A stretch of 64,000 nucleotides of DNA, taken from positions 3,658,001-3,722,000 of the forward strand of contig NZ_JBHWAB010000001.1 in the NCBI RefSeq assembly GCF_042688525.2. The letters run 5' to 3'. Position numbers and translations under genes: made by a program. The notes below the pieces were generated by a model, which did no database searches, was not told the DNA's origin, and saw nothing but the letters and a program-made list of their open reading frames with translations. Shown one piece after another: positions 43,888 through 51,498 of this stretch (position 1 is its first letter; each line of letters opens with the position of its first letter). This DNA comes from Haloimpatiens sp042688525 (GTDB taxonomy: Bacteria; Bacillota; Clostridia; Clostridiales; Clostridiaceae).

Positions 43888-46209
43888 TTATTTTTTTACA
43901 AAATTCAATATTGCATCAGCAATTGCTTTAGCACATTTTGTTTGATATTCTGATGTTTTTAATAATGCTTCTTCCTCTGGATTACTAAGAAATCCAAGTT
44001 CAGTTAAAACAGAAGGACAACTAGCATATTTATTTACATAATAATTTGCAGTTTTTACTCCCCTATTGTAAGAATTAAGATCTTTAACTAATTCATTTTG
44101 TATAGCTTGAGCCAATTTTTGACTTACACCTCCACTATTGTTAGATGTATTATAATAAGTTTCTGTTCCATAAGCAGAAGGTCTACCAAAAGAATTACAA
44201 TGTATACTTAGGAAATAATCTGCACCTGAATTTTCTGCTATATTAACACGTGAAACCAAGTCTTCATGTTCATTTGAAGGCCATGAAACATTATCACTTG
44301 TTCTAGTATATACAACCTTTATACCATTTTGTGATAATATTTGTCCAACTTTTAGTCCTACTGGTAATGTAACATCTTTTTCTCTTATACCTGTAGGTCC
44401 TATTGCTCCTGTATCATATCCTCCATGACCTGGATCTATACAAAATACTATTTTTCCATCATCTGGCTTAGATTCTTTAGGCGTTACTGTTAACGTTAAT
44501 CTAACCTTTCTACCATAATTGTAAACTGTTCCTTCATACACATATGTTCCTGTTTTACTTGTATTCACCACTGATGTATTCCATGTAATATTTACTGTTC
44601 TCTGACTGTTATCACTCATTGTTGCTGTAACTGTAGATGGTAATCTATATGTACTACCTTGTTGAACAGTTTTAGTAATATCACTTATAGATGTTATAGT
44701 AACTTTAGGTATTGAAGGGCTTTTGCCAACATACTCCAATATACCATTTGCTATAGCTTGGGCACTTTTGTTTTGAAAATCCACACTTCTTAATTTATTT
44801 TCATCATTAGCATTTGTCATAAAACCTAGTAATACTAGAGTGCTTGGACATGTTGTTTGAACTTCAGCATGTCTTGTATCTTGCTTAGCACCTCTATTAG
44901 TCATATTAATTAATGTTACTAATTGATTCTGAATATCAGACGCTAATTTTTGTGAAGATGATGAACCTTGTAAATAAAAAGTTTCTACTCCATTTACATT
45001 TGAACTAGTATATGAGTTTACATGTATACTTACAGATAAATCACTAGAATTTGCAATTTTCTTTCTCTCACTACTACTAACACTCTTATCAGAACTTCTT
45101 GTATATTTAACTTTAATTCCACTATCTGAAAGAATCTTTCCAACTTTTAATGCTACATTTAAATCTACATCTTTTTCCTTTGTACCTTTACTTCCAACAG
45201 AACCTGAATCACTTCCACCATGTCCTGGATCAATACATACAGTTAAATTATTGCTTACAATTGGTTTTACTGCCTCATTTGACACAACTGCAGTTCCTCC
45301 AAAAACATTTATAACAGAGTTTGAATTCAATTTTGATTTCAAAAAGTTTGCTGAATTATTATTCATTTTTTTATCTACTAAAACAATTGGAAGTCCTCCC
45401 CTAACAGCGATTGCTGTACCTGCTAATGCATCTGGAAAATTCTTACCACTTGCTACGTAAACAGTTGATAGATTAGTGTTATTCGAAAATTTTTGTAATA
45501 CTTTATAATTAGTTCCATATCTATCTGACCCATATATTCTTTCACTATTAGGTATACCTCTTGTTACACCTTCACTTATAACTTTAGGTCCACCCATAAC
45601 ATAAGATTTTGTAATACTCTTACCTTTTAAATAATTTTTTGCATCAGTAGGCACTTTATTATTTTCAACTAAAATTATAGGTATATTGTCCCTACCAGCA
45701 ATCGGTCCTACAGATAAAGCATCTGGGAAATTTAACCCTAATGCTACAAATACTTTATTTACCGTTCCTAATTTATTAGCTATAGCTATAGATGTAGCAT
45801 ACCTATCTTTTCCTGCTATTCTTTCATACTTTAATTTCATACTTTGTATTTGTGATTCTACAGTTTTAGGTATGACACCAGTTCCTCCAATAATATAAAC
45901 CTTTTTTGCTCCTAACCTTCTTATTTCGCTTTTTATACTATTAGTTAATGTATTTTGTATAAGAATTATTGGTGCATTAAGTTTCTTTGATAAAGGAGCT
46001 GAACACAGCGAATCTGGAAAATCTTTTCCTGATGCAATTATTACATTATCTGCTTTGTTCCAATTTTTTTGGCTTATAGCAATAGCCGTTTTGTACCTAT
46101 CATTTCCATATGTCCTTTTAATTACAGGTACAGCAGATGCCTTGTGAGAACACATGAAAGTGAAAAGTAAAAAAGTAAAAATTCCAAACAATCTTTTGTA
46201 ACTTTTCAT
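43888..46209 (-). CDS. CWB2 wall protein with two amidase domains, the first lacking its catalytic Glu
   Basis: 773 residues. Signal peptide; three CWB2 repeats (about 30-315); Amidase_3 domain A (about 322-495: CIDPGHGGSDSG, SIHVNSYT); a bacterial Ig-like Big_4 domain (about 500-577: TVQQGSTYRLPSTVTATM); Amidase_3 domain B (about 588-773: CIDPGHGGYDTG, SIHCNSF, LTELGFLSN). Domain A keeps the zinc His and Glu residues, but the segment that should be ELGF reads LVLLGFMTN, so the catalytic Glu is Leu460. It may bind glycan without cutting. Domain B is nearly identical to the neighbouring amidase. Start ATG 46209 follows GGCGGTGA, as in the paralogue. Confidence 0.92.
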   Translation of the reverse strand: MKSYKRLFGIFTFLLFTFMCSHKASAVPVIKRTYGNDRYKTAIAISQKNWNKADNVIIASGKDFPDSLCSAPLSKKLNAPIILIQNTLTNSIKSEIRRLGAKKVYIIGGTGVIPKTVESQIQSMKLKYERIAGKDRYATSIAIANKLGTVNKVFVALGLNFPDALSVGPIAGRDNIPIILVENNKVPTDAKNYLKGKSITKSYVMGGPKVISEGVTRGIPNSERIYGSDRYGTNYKVLQKFSNNTNLSTVYVASGKNFPDALAGTAIAVRGGLPIVLVDKKMNNNSANFLKSKLNSNSVINVFGGTAVVSNEAVKPIVSNNLTVCIDPGHGGSDSGSVGSKGTKEKDVDLNVALKVGKILSDSGIKVKYTRSSDKSVSSSERKKIANSSDLSVSIHVNSYTSSNVNGVETFYLQGSSSSQKLASDIQNQLVTLINMTNRGAKQDTRHAEVQTTCPSTLVLLGFMTNANDENKLRSVDFQNKSAQAIANGILEYVGKSPSIPKVTITSISDITKTVQQGSTYRLPSTVTATMSDNSQRTVNITWNTSVVNTSKTGTYVYEGTVYNYGRKVRLTLTVTPKESKPDDGKIVFCIDPGHGGYDTGAIGPTGIREKDVTLPVGLKVGQILSQNGIKVVYTRTSDNVSWPSNEHEDLVSRVNIAENSGADYFLSIHCNSFGRPSAYGTETYYNTSNNSGGVSQKLAQAIQNELVKDLNSYNRGVKTANYYVNKYASCPSVLTELGFLSNPEEEALLKTSEYQTKCAKAIADAILNFVKK

Positions 46210-46488
46210 ACATTTCACCGCCATTAATTATATATTTTGTACTTAAATTATATATAAATCATACTATAATTTATATATTTTACATATTTTTTCACGCCGT
46301 TTAAATTTAATTATAAACAATAGTAAATTAGAAAATATTATATTACTTGGTTTATATCTAAACATATCTTAATTGTGGTAATTTTTGATAAACCTATTAT
46401 AACATTCTGACATGAAATATTAAATATTTAGTAAATAATTTTACATATATGTTACAATTTAAATTCTCTAATATCTATATGATTAATA

Positions 46489-47895
46489 TTACACTGTTTT
46501 TTTCTTCCACTTGCCTTTTTTGTAGAAAATGCTAAGTACTAAAAATTCCATAAAATCAACTACTAAAAATACAATCCATATCCATTTTATATTAACTTTA
46601 TAAATAACAGTTATTAAAAATAATACTGGAAGTTGAACTAACCATCTTGATATTAAACTAGAAACAAAAAATGGTATATTATATCCAGAACCTGAAAAAG
46701 CTGTACCAAACCCCATAGCTATTGCTATCACAATAAGTCCTGATATAGAAATTCTTATCATAGGTACTCCTATTGATATTACCTCTATATCATTAGTAAA
46801 TATTTTCATTATGTATTTAGAAAAAGCAATAGCAAAACCACTTACAACTAGCATTGTTATAGCCCCCATAAGACTAGCTTTTTTAGAAGTTTCTTTTGCC
46901 CTATCAATATTTTTTTTACCTAAGCATTGCCCTACTATAGCACTTCCTCCCATTGAAAGCCCTACAAGAGGCATAAAAGCAAAATTAAAAAGTTTACCTC
47001 CAATTCCCATAGCAGCTATAGCTGCTGTTCCATATACTTTAACAAACCTCAATGTAAATACATTAGCTAAATTTCTAGTCAACATCTCAAAGCCAGATGG
47101 AAGTCCTATTGTTAAAAGTTTTTTATCTACAGGCCAATTTAACTTAAATAAACCTTTAATTGAAATTTTAATCTTTTCCCTACCAGTTATAAATATAAAA
47201 AATCCTATGGAAAAAGCAAGTGTTACTGAAATAACCGTAGCCAAAGCTGCTCCAAAAATGCCTAAATTAAATCCTGGAATACTAACTTTAGTAATCCCAA
47301 ATATAGGTATAGTGATTTTATCAAACATAAAAATAGGATCTAAAATTATATTGGTAATAGATGCTATTATCATTATTTTCATTGGTTTTCCTGCTTGTCC
47401 AATACACCTAAATGCAGTATTAACAGAAAAGGATGAAAACATTATTGGTAAAAAGAATATTCGTATGTATCCATAATCTAATGCTTGTTTTAACACTTGT
47501 GGATCTGTAGAAAAAATTCTTAATAATGGTTTTAGAATTATAAGCATAATAATTGCTGCAATAACTGCAACAAAAGCCTTAAATGTTAGTGTTTGTTCTA
47601 TAGCAACTTGAGTTTTTTCCATATCTCCACTTCCATAACTTTGAGATATTAAGGATACAGAGCTTGTCCCAATGATTTCATTTAAAATATCAACTGTCCA
47701 AAATATAGTAGTAAAAATAGTTACAGCTGCTATAGCTTTTGCAGAAATTCTTCCTATCCACATTATATCTACTAAATCATATGCTGTTTGAAATAAAAAC
47801 CCAAGCATTGTAGGTAAAGACATTCTAAGTAAATTTTTAGTTATACTGCCTTGTGTTAAATCTACATCTTTATCTTTTAAATCTTTTTTCAACAT
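46489..47895 (-). CDS. MATE-family efflux transporter
   Basis: 468 residues, twelve predicted membrane helices in two MatE halves. The N-terminus LTQGSITKNLLRMSLPTMLG and YDLVDIMWIGRIS are typical of the NorM/DinF-like clade. MATE proteins export cationic drugs or metabolites with Na+ or H+. The ATG at 47895 follows GGAGGGAG. Two perfect copies of the palindrome TACAATATATTGTA lie upstream at 48028 and 48097 and may be operators. Substrate unknown. Confidence 0.92.
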   Translation of the reverse strand: MLKKDLKDKDVDLTQGSITKNLLRMSLPTMLGFLFQTAYDLVDIMWIGRISAKAIAAVTIFTTIFWTVDILNEIIGTSSVSLISQSYGSGDMEKTQVAIEQTLTFKAFVAVIAAIIMLIILKPLLRIFSTDPQVLKQALDYGYIRIFFLPIMFSSFSVNTAFRCIGQAGKPMKIMIIASITNIILDPIFMFDKITIPIFGITKVSIPGFNLGIFGAALATVISVTLAFSIGFFIFITGREKIKISIKGLFKLNWPVDKKLLTIGLPSGFEMLTRNLANVFTLRFVKVYGTAAIAAMGIGGKLFNFAFMPLVGLSMGGSAIVGQCLGKKNIDRAKETSKKASLMGAITMLVVSGFAIAFSKYIMKIFTNDIEVISIGVPMIRISISGLIVIAIAMGFGTAFSGSGYNIPFFVSSLISRWLVQLPVLFLITVIYKVNIKWIWIVFLVVDFMEFLVLSIFYKKGKWKKKTV

Positions 47896-48027
47896 TTAAC
47901 TCCCTCCATAATTTAAATCTTTAGTGATTTCAAAATTTTCATATAATTTCTATAAATATTATGTAGTATTTATATCATAGCATATATGTTCTATTATTTT
48001 CTAATACATCTTATATATCTATTATTT

Positions 48028-48110
48028 TACAATATATTGTATATTGTAATTATTTCAATATAATTTAAAAGGGGCTGTCGCACTAAGAGTAAATACTACA
48101 ATATATTGTA
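48028..48110. promoter_or_regulatory. two copies of the 14-bp palindrome TACAATATATTGTA
   Basis: Exact copies at 48028-48041 and 48097-48110, 69 bp apart, upstream of the MATE gene. Each is a perfect palindrome and could be a dimeric repressor site. The second lies inside the loop of the 48067-48140 hairpin. Confidence 0.45.
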
Positions 48111-48140
48111 TGCAAATTTTTTAATGCAACAGCTACTTTT
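48067..48140 (-). terminator. GGGGCTGTCGCA-type hairpin after the PqqD-like gene
   Basis: AAAAGGGGCTGTCGCACTAA on the left pairs imperfectly with TTAATGCAACAGCTACTTTT on the right, 3 bp after the PqqD-like stop. Hairpins of the GGCTGTTGCA type are common clostridial gene ends. Confidence 0.6.
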
Positions 48141-48142
48141 CT

Positions 48143-48478
48143 TTAATTTAATTCTATAAAATTGTTATTTTTAAGAGTTCTTATGTAAGTAATTAATCTT
48201 TCAAGTACTGGTTCTACTTTTTTTCCAAAGCATACATGAAGCTCTTGGGATAAATCTTGTAAATTTTTATTTCCATCGCAATTTTCCCAAATAAAAGATC
48301 CTATTTCATCTAATTCAATATTTACAATTCTAGGAGTTTTAAATATCTTATGCATAATTTTATCTATAGTTTTATCTCTTTTTATTTTTAGGGTTATTAT
48401 ATTATTATTTTTTTGCCAATCTATTTTAAAATTTCTTTTTGGAACCATAAATAATGCATTTTTTTTTCTACTTTTCAA
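48143..48478 (-). CDS. PqqD-like (RRE-type) small protein B
   Basis: 111 residues. The C-terminal ~65 residues match PqqD: VNIELDEIGSFIWENCDGNK, then LSQEL and a helix ending LITYIRTLKNNNFIEL. The N-terminus carries VPKRNFKIDWQ and a beta hairpin. PqqD-fold proteins (RiPP recognition elements) bind peptides and present them to modifying enzymes. No radical-SAM or other RiPP enzyme is adjacent; instead it follows an OPT transporter, as does its paralogue at 51042. The start is a TTG at 48478 with GGAGGTG 5 bases before it. Peptide binding for transport is inference. Confidence 0.8.
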   Translation of the reverse strand: MKSRKKNALFMVPKRNFKIDWQKNNNIITLKIKRDKTIDKIMHKIFKTPRIVNIELDEIGSFIWENCDGNKNLQDLSQELHVCFGKKVEPVLERLITYIRTLKNNNFIELN

Positions 48479-48508
48479 AATTACACCTCCAGCTTTATAT
48501 ATTTGTAA

Positions 48509-48559
48509 TACCCAATTTTCAATCTATTTTTATTAAATCTAAAAATTGAAAATTGGGTA
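48509..48559 (-). terminator. hairpin between OPT B and its PqqD-like gene
   Basis: TACCCAATTTTCAAT (48509-48523) pairs with ATTGAAAATTGGGTA (48545-48559). It would terminate most transcripts after the transporter, leaving the small gene at lower level or on its own promoter. Confidence 0.7.
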
Positions 48560-48570
48560 ATTTATATTCT

Positions 48571-50478
48571 TTAGCTATTTATTTTACTTTTTTTCCAAAA
48601 CACCTGACGTAATAACGTTAATACCACTAATATAAAGAATATTATAGATGCAAATTGTCCTAATACTGGTTCATCAAACCCAAAACTTCCTCTACCTGCA
48701 ACAATAGCTGCAATTATAACTCCCATTAATCCTTCACCAGCAATAAGCCCTGAAGAATACAAAATTCCTCTTTCAGTCTTTTCCTTTAATAATTCTTCCT
48801 TCTTAACTTTCTTATCAAGTATTCCTTTTATTGCTCCACCAACCATTATTGGTGTTGAAAGATGTATTGGAAGATATAATCCTATTGCTACTGGAAGTGA
48901 TGGAAGTCCAAATAATTCTATTATTATAGCAGAACCAATTCCTATAAATACAAGATTCCATGGAAGATTACCTGCCATTATACCTTCAACAACCATTTTC
49001 ATAAGAGTAGCTTGTGGTGCTCCAAGATCTTTAGAACCAAATACATAAGCTTTATTAAGAGTTATCATTACAAATCCTATAACTAATGCAGAAGCTACTA
49101 CCCCTATAAGTTCTCCTATTTGTTGTTTTCTAGGTGTTGATCCAATCAAATAACCTGTTTTCAAATCTTGTGAAGTATCACCTGCTACTGCTGCTGCTGT
49201 GCAAATTATAGCACCTACACAAAGTGATGCTACCATGCCTGCTTTACCTTGCCAACCTGCTGCTTTCATTATAAGTGTAGTAAATAATAGTGTTGCAATT
49301 GTCATACCTGAAACTGGATTTGATGAGCTTCCAACAATGCCTACTATTCTTGATGATACTGTTACAAAGAAGAAACCAAAAATAACTACTAATATAGCTC
49401 CAAGCCAGCTTACCTTGATTTGAGGAAGTACAGCCATCAATATTATTAGAACAATTATAATTATTATTCTAAATTTACTACTAAGTTCTTTATCAGTTCT
49501 CAAAGTAGAGTTAACAGCTTTACTCTTATATCCTTTTATTGCCTGTTTAAAAGAAGAAATTATTGTTGGAAGTGATTTTATAAGACTTATAATACCTCCT
49601 GCTGCAACTGCTCCAGCACCTATATATTTAATATAACTACCCCATATTGTCCAGTAATCCATCTGATTAATCGGAATAGAACCTGGAGCAATAATGTTTC
49701 CTCCACCTACTAAAGCTATTAACGGCATAAAACAGAACCATCCTAAAACAGCTCCAGCTAACATATAAGCAGAAATTTTAGGTCCAATTATAAAACCTAC
49801 TCCAAGCAATGCTGGATATACATCCATTCCTATTCCCGCTCCATTTAAAACACCTTTAAATCCATAACTAATTTCAGTTGGAAACAATTTAATTCCATCG
49901 CCTAAAAGCTTATAAACAAGACCGACAGCTCCACCTGCAAAAACAACTCCTGCACTTGCTCCGCCTTCTTCTCCTGCAACTAAAACTTCAGCACATGCAG
50001 CACCTTCTGGATATGGAAGGCGTCCATGTTCTTCAACTATTAAATATCTTCTTATAGGAACCATGAACAATACTCCAAGAATACCACCTATTAATGTTAT
50101 AAGTCCCATATCTAGTACACTTGGATTTTCTCCCCATAAAAATAGAGCTGGAATCGTAAATATAGCTCCTGCTGCTACTGATTCTCCTGCTGATGCTATG
50201 GTCTGTACCATATTATTCTCTAAAATAGATTTTCTTTTTAAGATTATTCTTACAATCGCCATTGAAATTACTGCAGCTGGTATAGATGCTGAAACTGTCA
50301 TCCCTACTTTAAGTCCCAAATATGCATTTGCTGCGCCAAACACTATAGAAAGAATAATACCTAAAATAACAGAAAGCACAGTAAATTCAGGCATTATCTT
50401 GTCGCTTGGAACATAAGGAACATATTTTTGTCCCTCCTTTAATTTGTATGCTCCTTCTGGCAACCCTTTTTTAGCCAT
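48571..50478 (-). CDS. OPT-family oligopeptide transporter B
   Basis: 635 residues, about fourteen to sixteen membrane helices, OPT family (PF03169). Seen: AANAYLGLKVGMTVSASIPA, NMVQTIASAGESVAAG, YPEGAACAEVLVAGE, GSSSNPVSGMTIATLLF, AGDTSQDLKTGYLIGSTPR and SSGLIAGEGLMGVI. Prokaryotic OPT proteins import short peptides or metal chelates with protons. An ATG at 50484 abuts the ribosome site GGGAGG, so the ATG at 50478 is used. It is a close paralogue of the gene at 51499, in a duplicated module. Confidence 0.93.
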   Translation of the reverse strand: MAKKGLPEGAYKLKEGQKYVPYVPSDKIMPEFTVLSVILGIILSIVFGAANAYLGLKVGMTVSASIPAAVISMAIVRIILKRKSILENNMVQTIASAGESVAAGAIFTIPALFLWGENPSVLDMGLITLIGGILGVLFMVPIRRYLIVEEHGRLPYPEGAACAEVLVAGEEGGASAGVVFAGGAVGLVYKLLGDGIKLFPTEISYGFKGVLNGAGIGMDVYPALLGVGFIIGPKISAYMLAGAVLGWFCFMPLIALVGGGNIIAPGSIPINQMDYWTIWGSYIKYIGAGAVAAGGIISLIKSLPTIISSFKQAIKGYKSKAVNSTLRTDKELSSKFRIIIIIVLIILMAVLPQIKVSWLGAILVVIFGFFFVTVSSRIVGIVGSSSNPVSGMTIATLLFTTLIMKAAGWQGKAGMVASLCVGAIICTAAAVAGDTSQDLKTGYLIGSTPRKQQIGELIGVVASALVIGFVMITLNKAYVFGSKDLGAPQATLMKMVVEGIMAGNLPWNLVFIGIGSAIIIELFGLPSLPVAIGLYLPIHLSTPIMVGGAIKGILDKKVKKEELLKEKTERGILYSSGLIAGEGLMGVIIAAIVAGRGSFGFDEPVLGQFASIIFFILVVLTLLRQVFWKKSKINS

Positions 50479-50557
50479 ATACATCCTCCCAAATTATTTT
50501 TTATATTAAAATATATTCAATAAATCATATATAAATACCTCATTTTAATAGTAAAAA

Positions 50558-50586
50558 AAGTTTCCGACGCTTTTTTTCGGAAACTT
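50558..50586 (-). terminator. terminator after the 117-residue protein gene
   Basis: AAGTTTCCGA (50558-50567) pairs with TCGGAAACTT (50577-50586). Read leftward it is followed by TTTTTTAC. Confidence 0.8.
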
Positions 50587-50627
50587 CACTCTTTATACTT
50601 TAAACTTTTTTGTTTTTTCATCTAAAA

Positions 50628-50981
50628 TTATTTGTTTGCTAGAATAAATATTTTTTTATTCTTTTTCATTTGAATAAATATTTTACCTTCTTGATACATT
50701 TTTTCTACAATTACTTCAGAAAATTGTACAGGATTTTGCACTTGAACTCTTTTTTTACTCCAAAATAAAGATGTACTAATACCTCTTATTACATTTTGAA
50801 TATCTCCCATAGTTGCACTCTCATTTTTCTTTAAATAACTAATAATCTTTCCAGAACACTTAACATAAAGTTTGTTAGTAAGTTCTATTGGTAAATTTCT
50901 TTCTTTTATAGAACCTATGTATACCAAAACCATAGTTATCAATATAACAAAAACAAAGTAAATTATATACCTAAAAACCAT
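50628..50981 (-). CDS. 117-residue protein: N-terminal membrane helix plus winged-helix-like domain
   Basis: One membrane helix (about residues 4-22, YIIYFVFVILITMVLVYIG), then a soluble region. KCSGKIISYLKKNESATMGDIQNVI resembles the first helices of a winged helix, and the basic end FIQMKKNKKIFIL resembles its wing. It keeps its own ribosome site (GGGGTGA) and terminator. It lies between the two OPT/PqqD-like units and has no counterpart in unit B. I do not recognise a named family. It might be a membrane-tethered regulator or adaptor of the module; that is only a guess from position. Confidence 0.6.
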   Translation of the reverse strand: MVFRYIIYFVFVILITMVLVYIGSIKERNLPIELTNKLYVKCSGKIISYLKKNESATMGDIQNVIRGISTSLFWSKKRVQVQNPVQFSEVIVEKMYQEGKIFIQMKKNKKIFILANK

Positions 50982-51041
50982 ATAACGTTCACCCCTAATT
51001 CTGTTCTTACTTAAATGTTTATGCTAAAACTTATACCTTTA

Positions 51042-51383
51042 TTATTCCAAATCAATAAATTTATTATCTTTAAGAATTCTCATATAAGTAATCAATCTCT
51101 CTAATACTGGTTCTGCTCTTTTACCAAAATATTTTACAATTTCTTCAGATATATCTTGTATATTTTTAATTCCATCACATGCTTCCCATACAAAAGCTCC
51201 TAACTCATCTAATTCAATATTTATAACTAAAGGAGTTTTAAATATTTTGTGCATTATTTTGTCCCTACCCCTATTTCTATGTATTTTTAAATTAATTACA
51301 TCATTTTCTTTTTCCCATGTTATATTTTTGTTTCGTTTTGGAATCATAAGCAATGCATTTTTTGTTTTATCTTTTTTCACCAT
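51042..51383 (-). CDS. PqqD-like (RRE-type) small protein A
   Basis: 113 residues, clearly paralogous to the protein at 48143: shared NALLMIPKRN-type start, KIMHKIFKTPLVINIELDELG, FVWEACDGIKNIQDISEEI and VLERLITYMRILKDNKFIDL. PqqD fold in the C-terminal two thirds. The ATG at 51383 has GGTAGGGAAG before it. It follows OPT A by 115 bp with a hairpin between, the same order and spacing style as unit B. No PQQ or RiPP genes are nearby, so the usual PqqD role does not apply. Confidence 0.8.
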   Translation of the reverse strand: MVKKDKTKNALLMIPKRNKNITWEKENDVINLKIHRNRGRDKIMHKIFKTPLVINIELDELGAFVWEACDGIKNIQDISEEIVKYFGKRAEPVLERLITYMRILKDNKFIDLE

Positions 51384-51449
51384 TACTTCCCTACCTTTAC
51401 ATTTTTTATTCTGTAACTATCTACTCTAAAATTTCACTTAATGTTTAAA

Positions 51450-51484
51450 AAAAGAATTAAGGGTAACTTCCCCTAATTCTTTTT
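51450..51484 (-). terminator. hairpin between OPT A and its PqqD-like gene
   Basis: AAAAGAATTAAGGG (51450-51463) pairs with CCCTAATTCTTTT (51471-51483), flanked leftward by TTTTTTTAAAC on the minus strand. It occupies the same position as the hairpin at 48509-48559. Confidence 0.75.
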
Positions 51485-51498
51485 AGTATTCAATTTAA

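Noticed and set aside
48143..51383. PQQ or RiPP biosynthesis cluster suggested by the PqqD-like genes
   Set aside because: No PqqA/B/C/E, radical-SAM maturase or precursor peptide is seen in the neighbourhood; only transporters accompany them.
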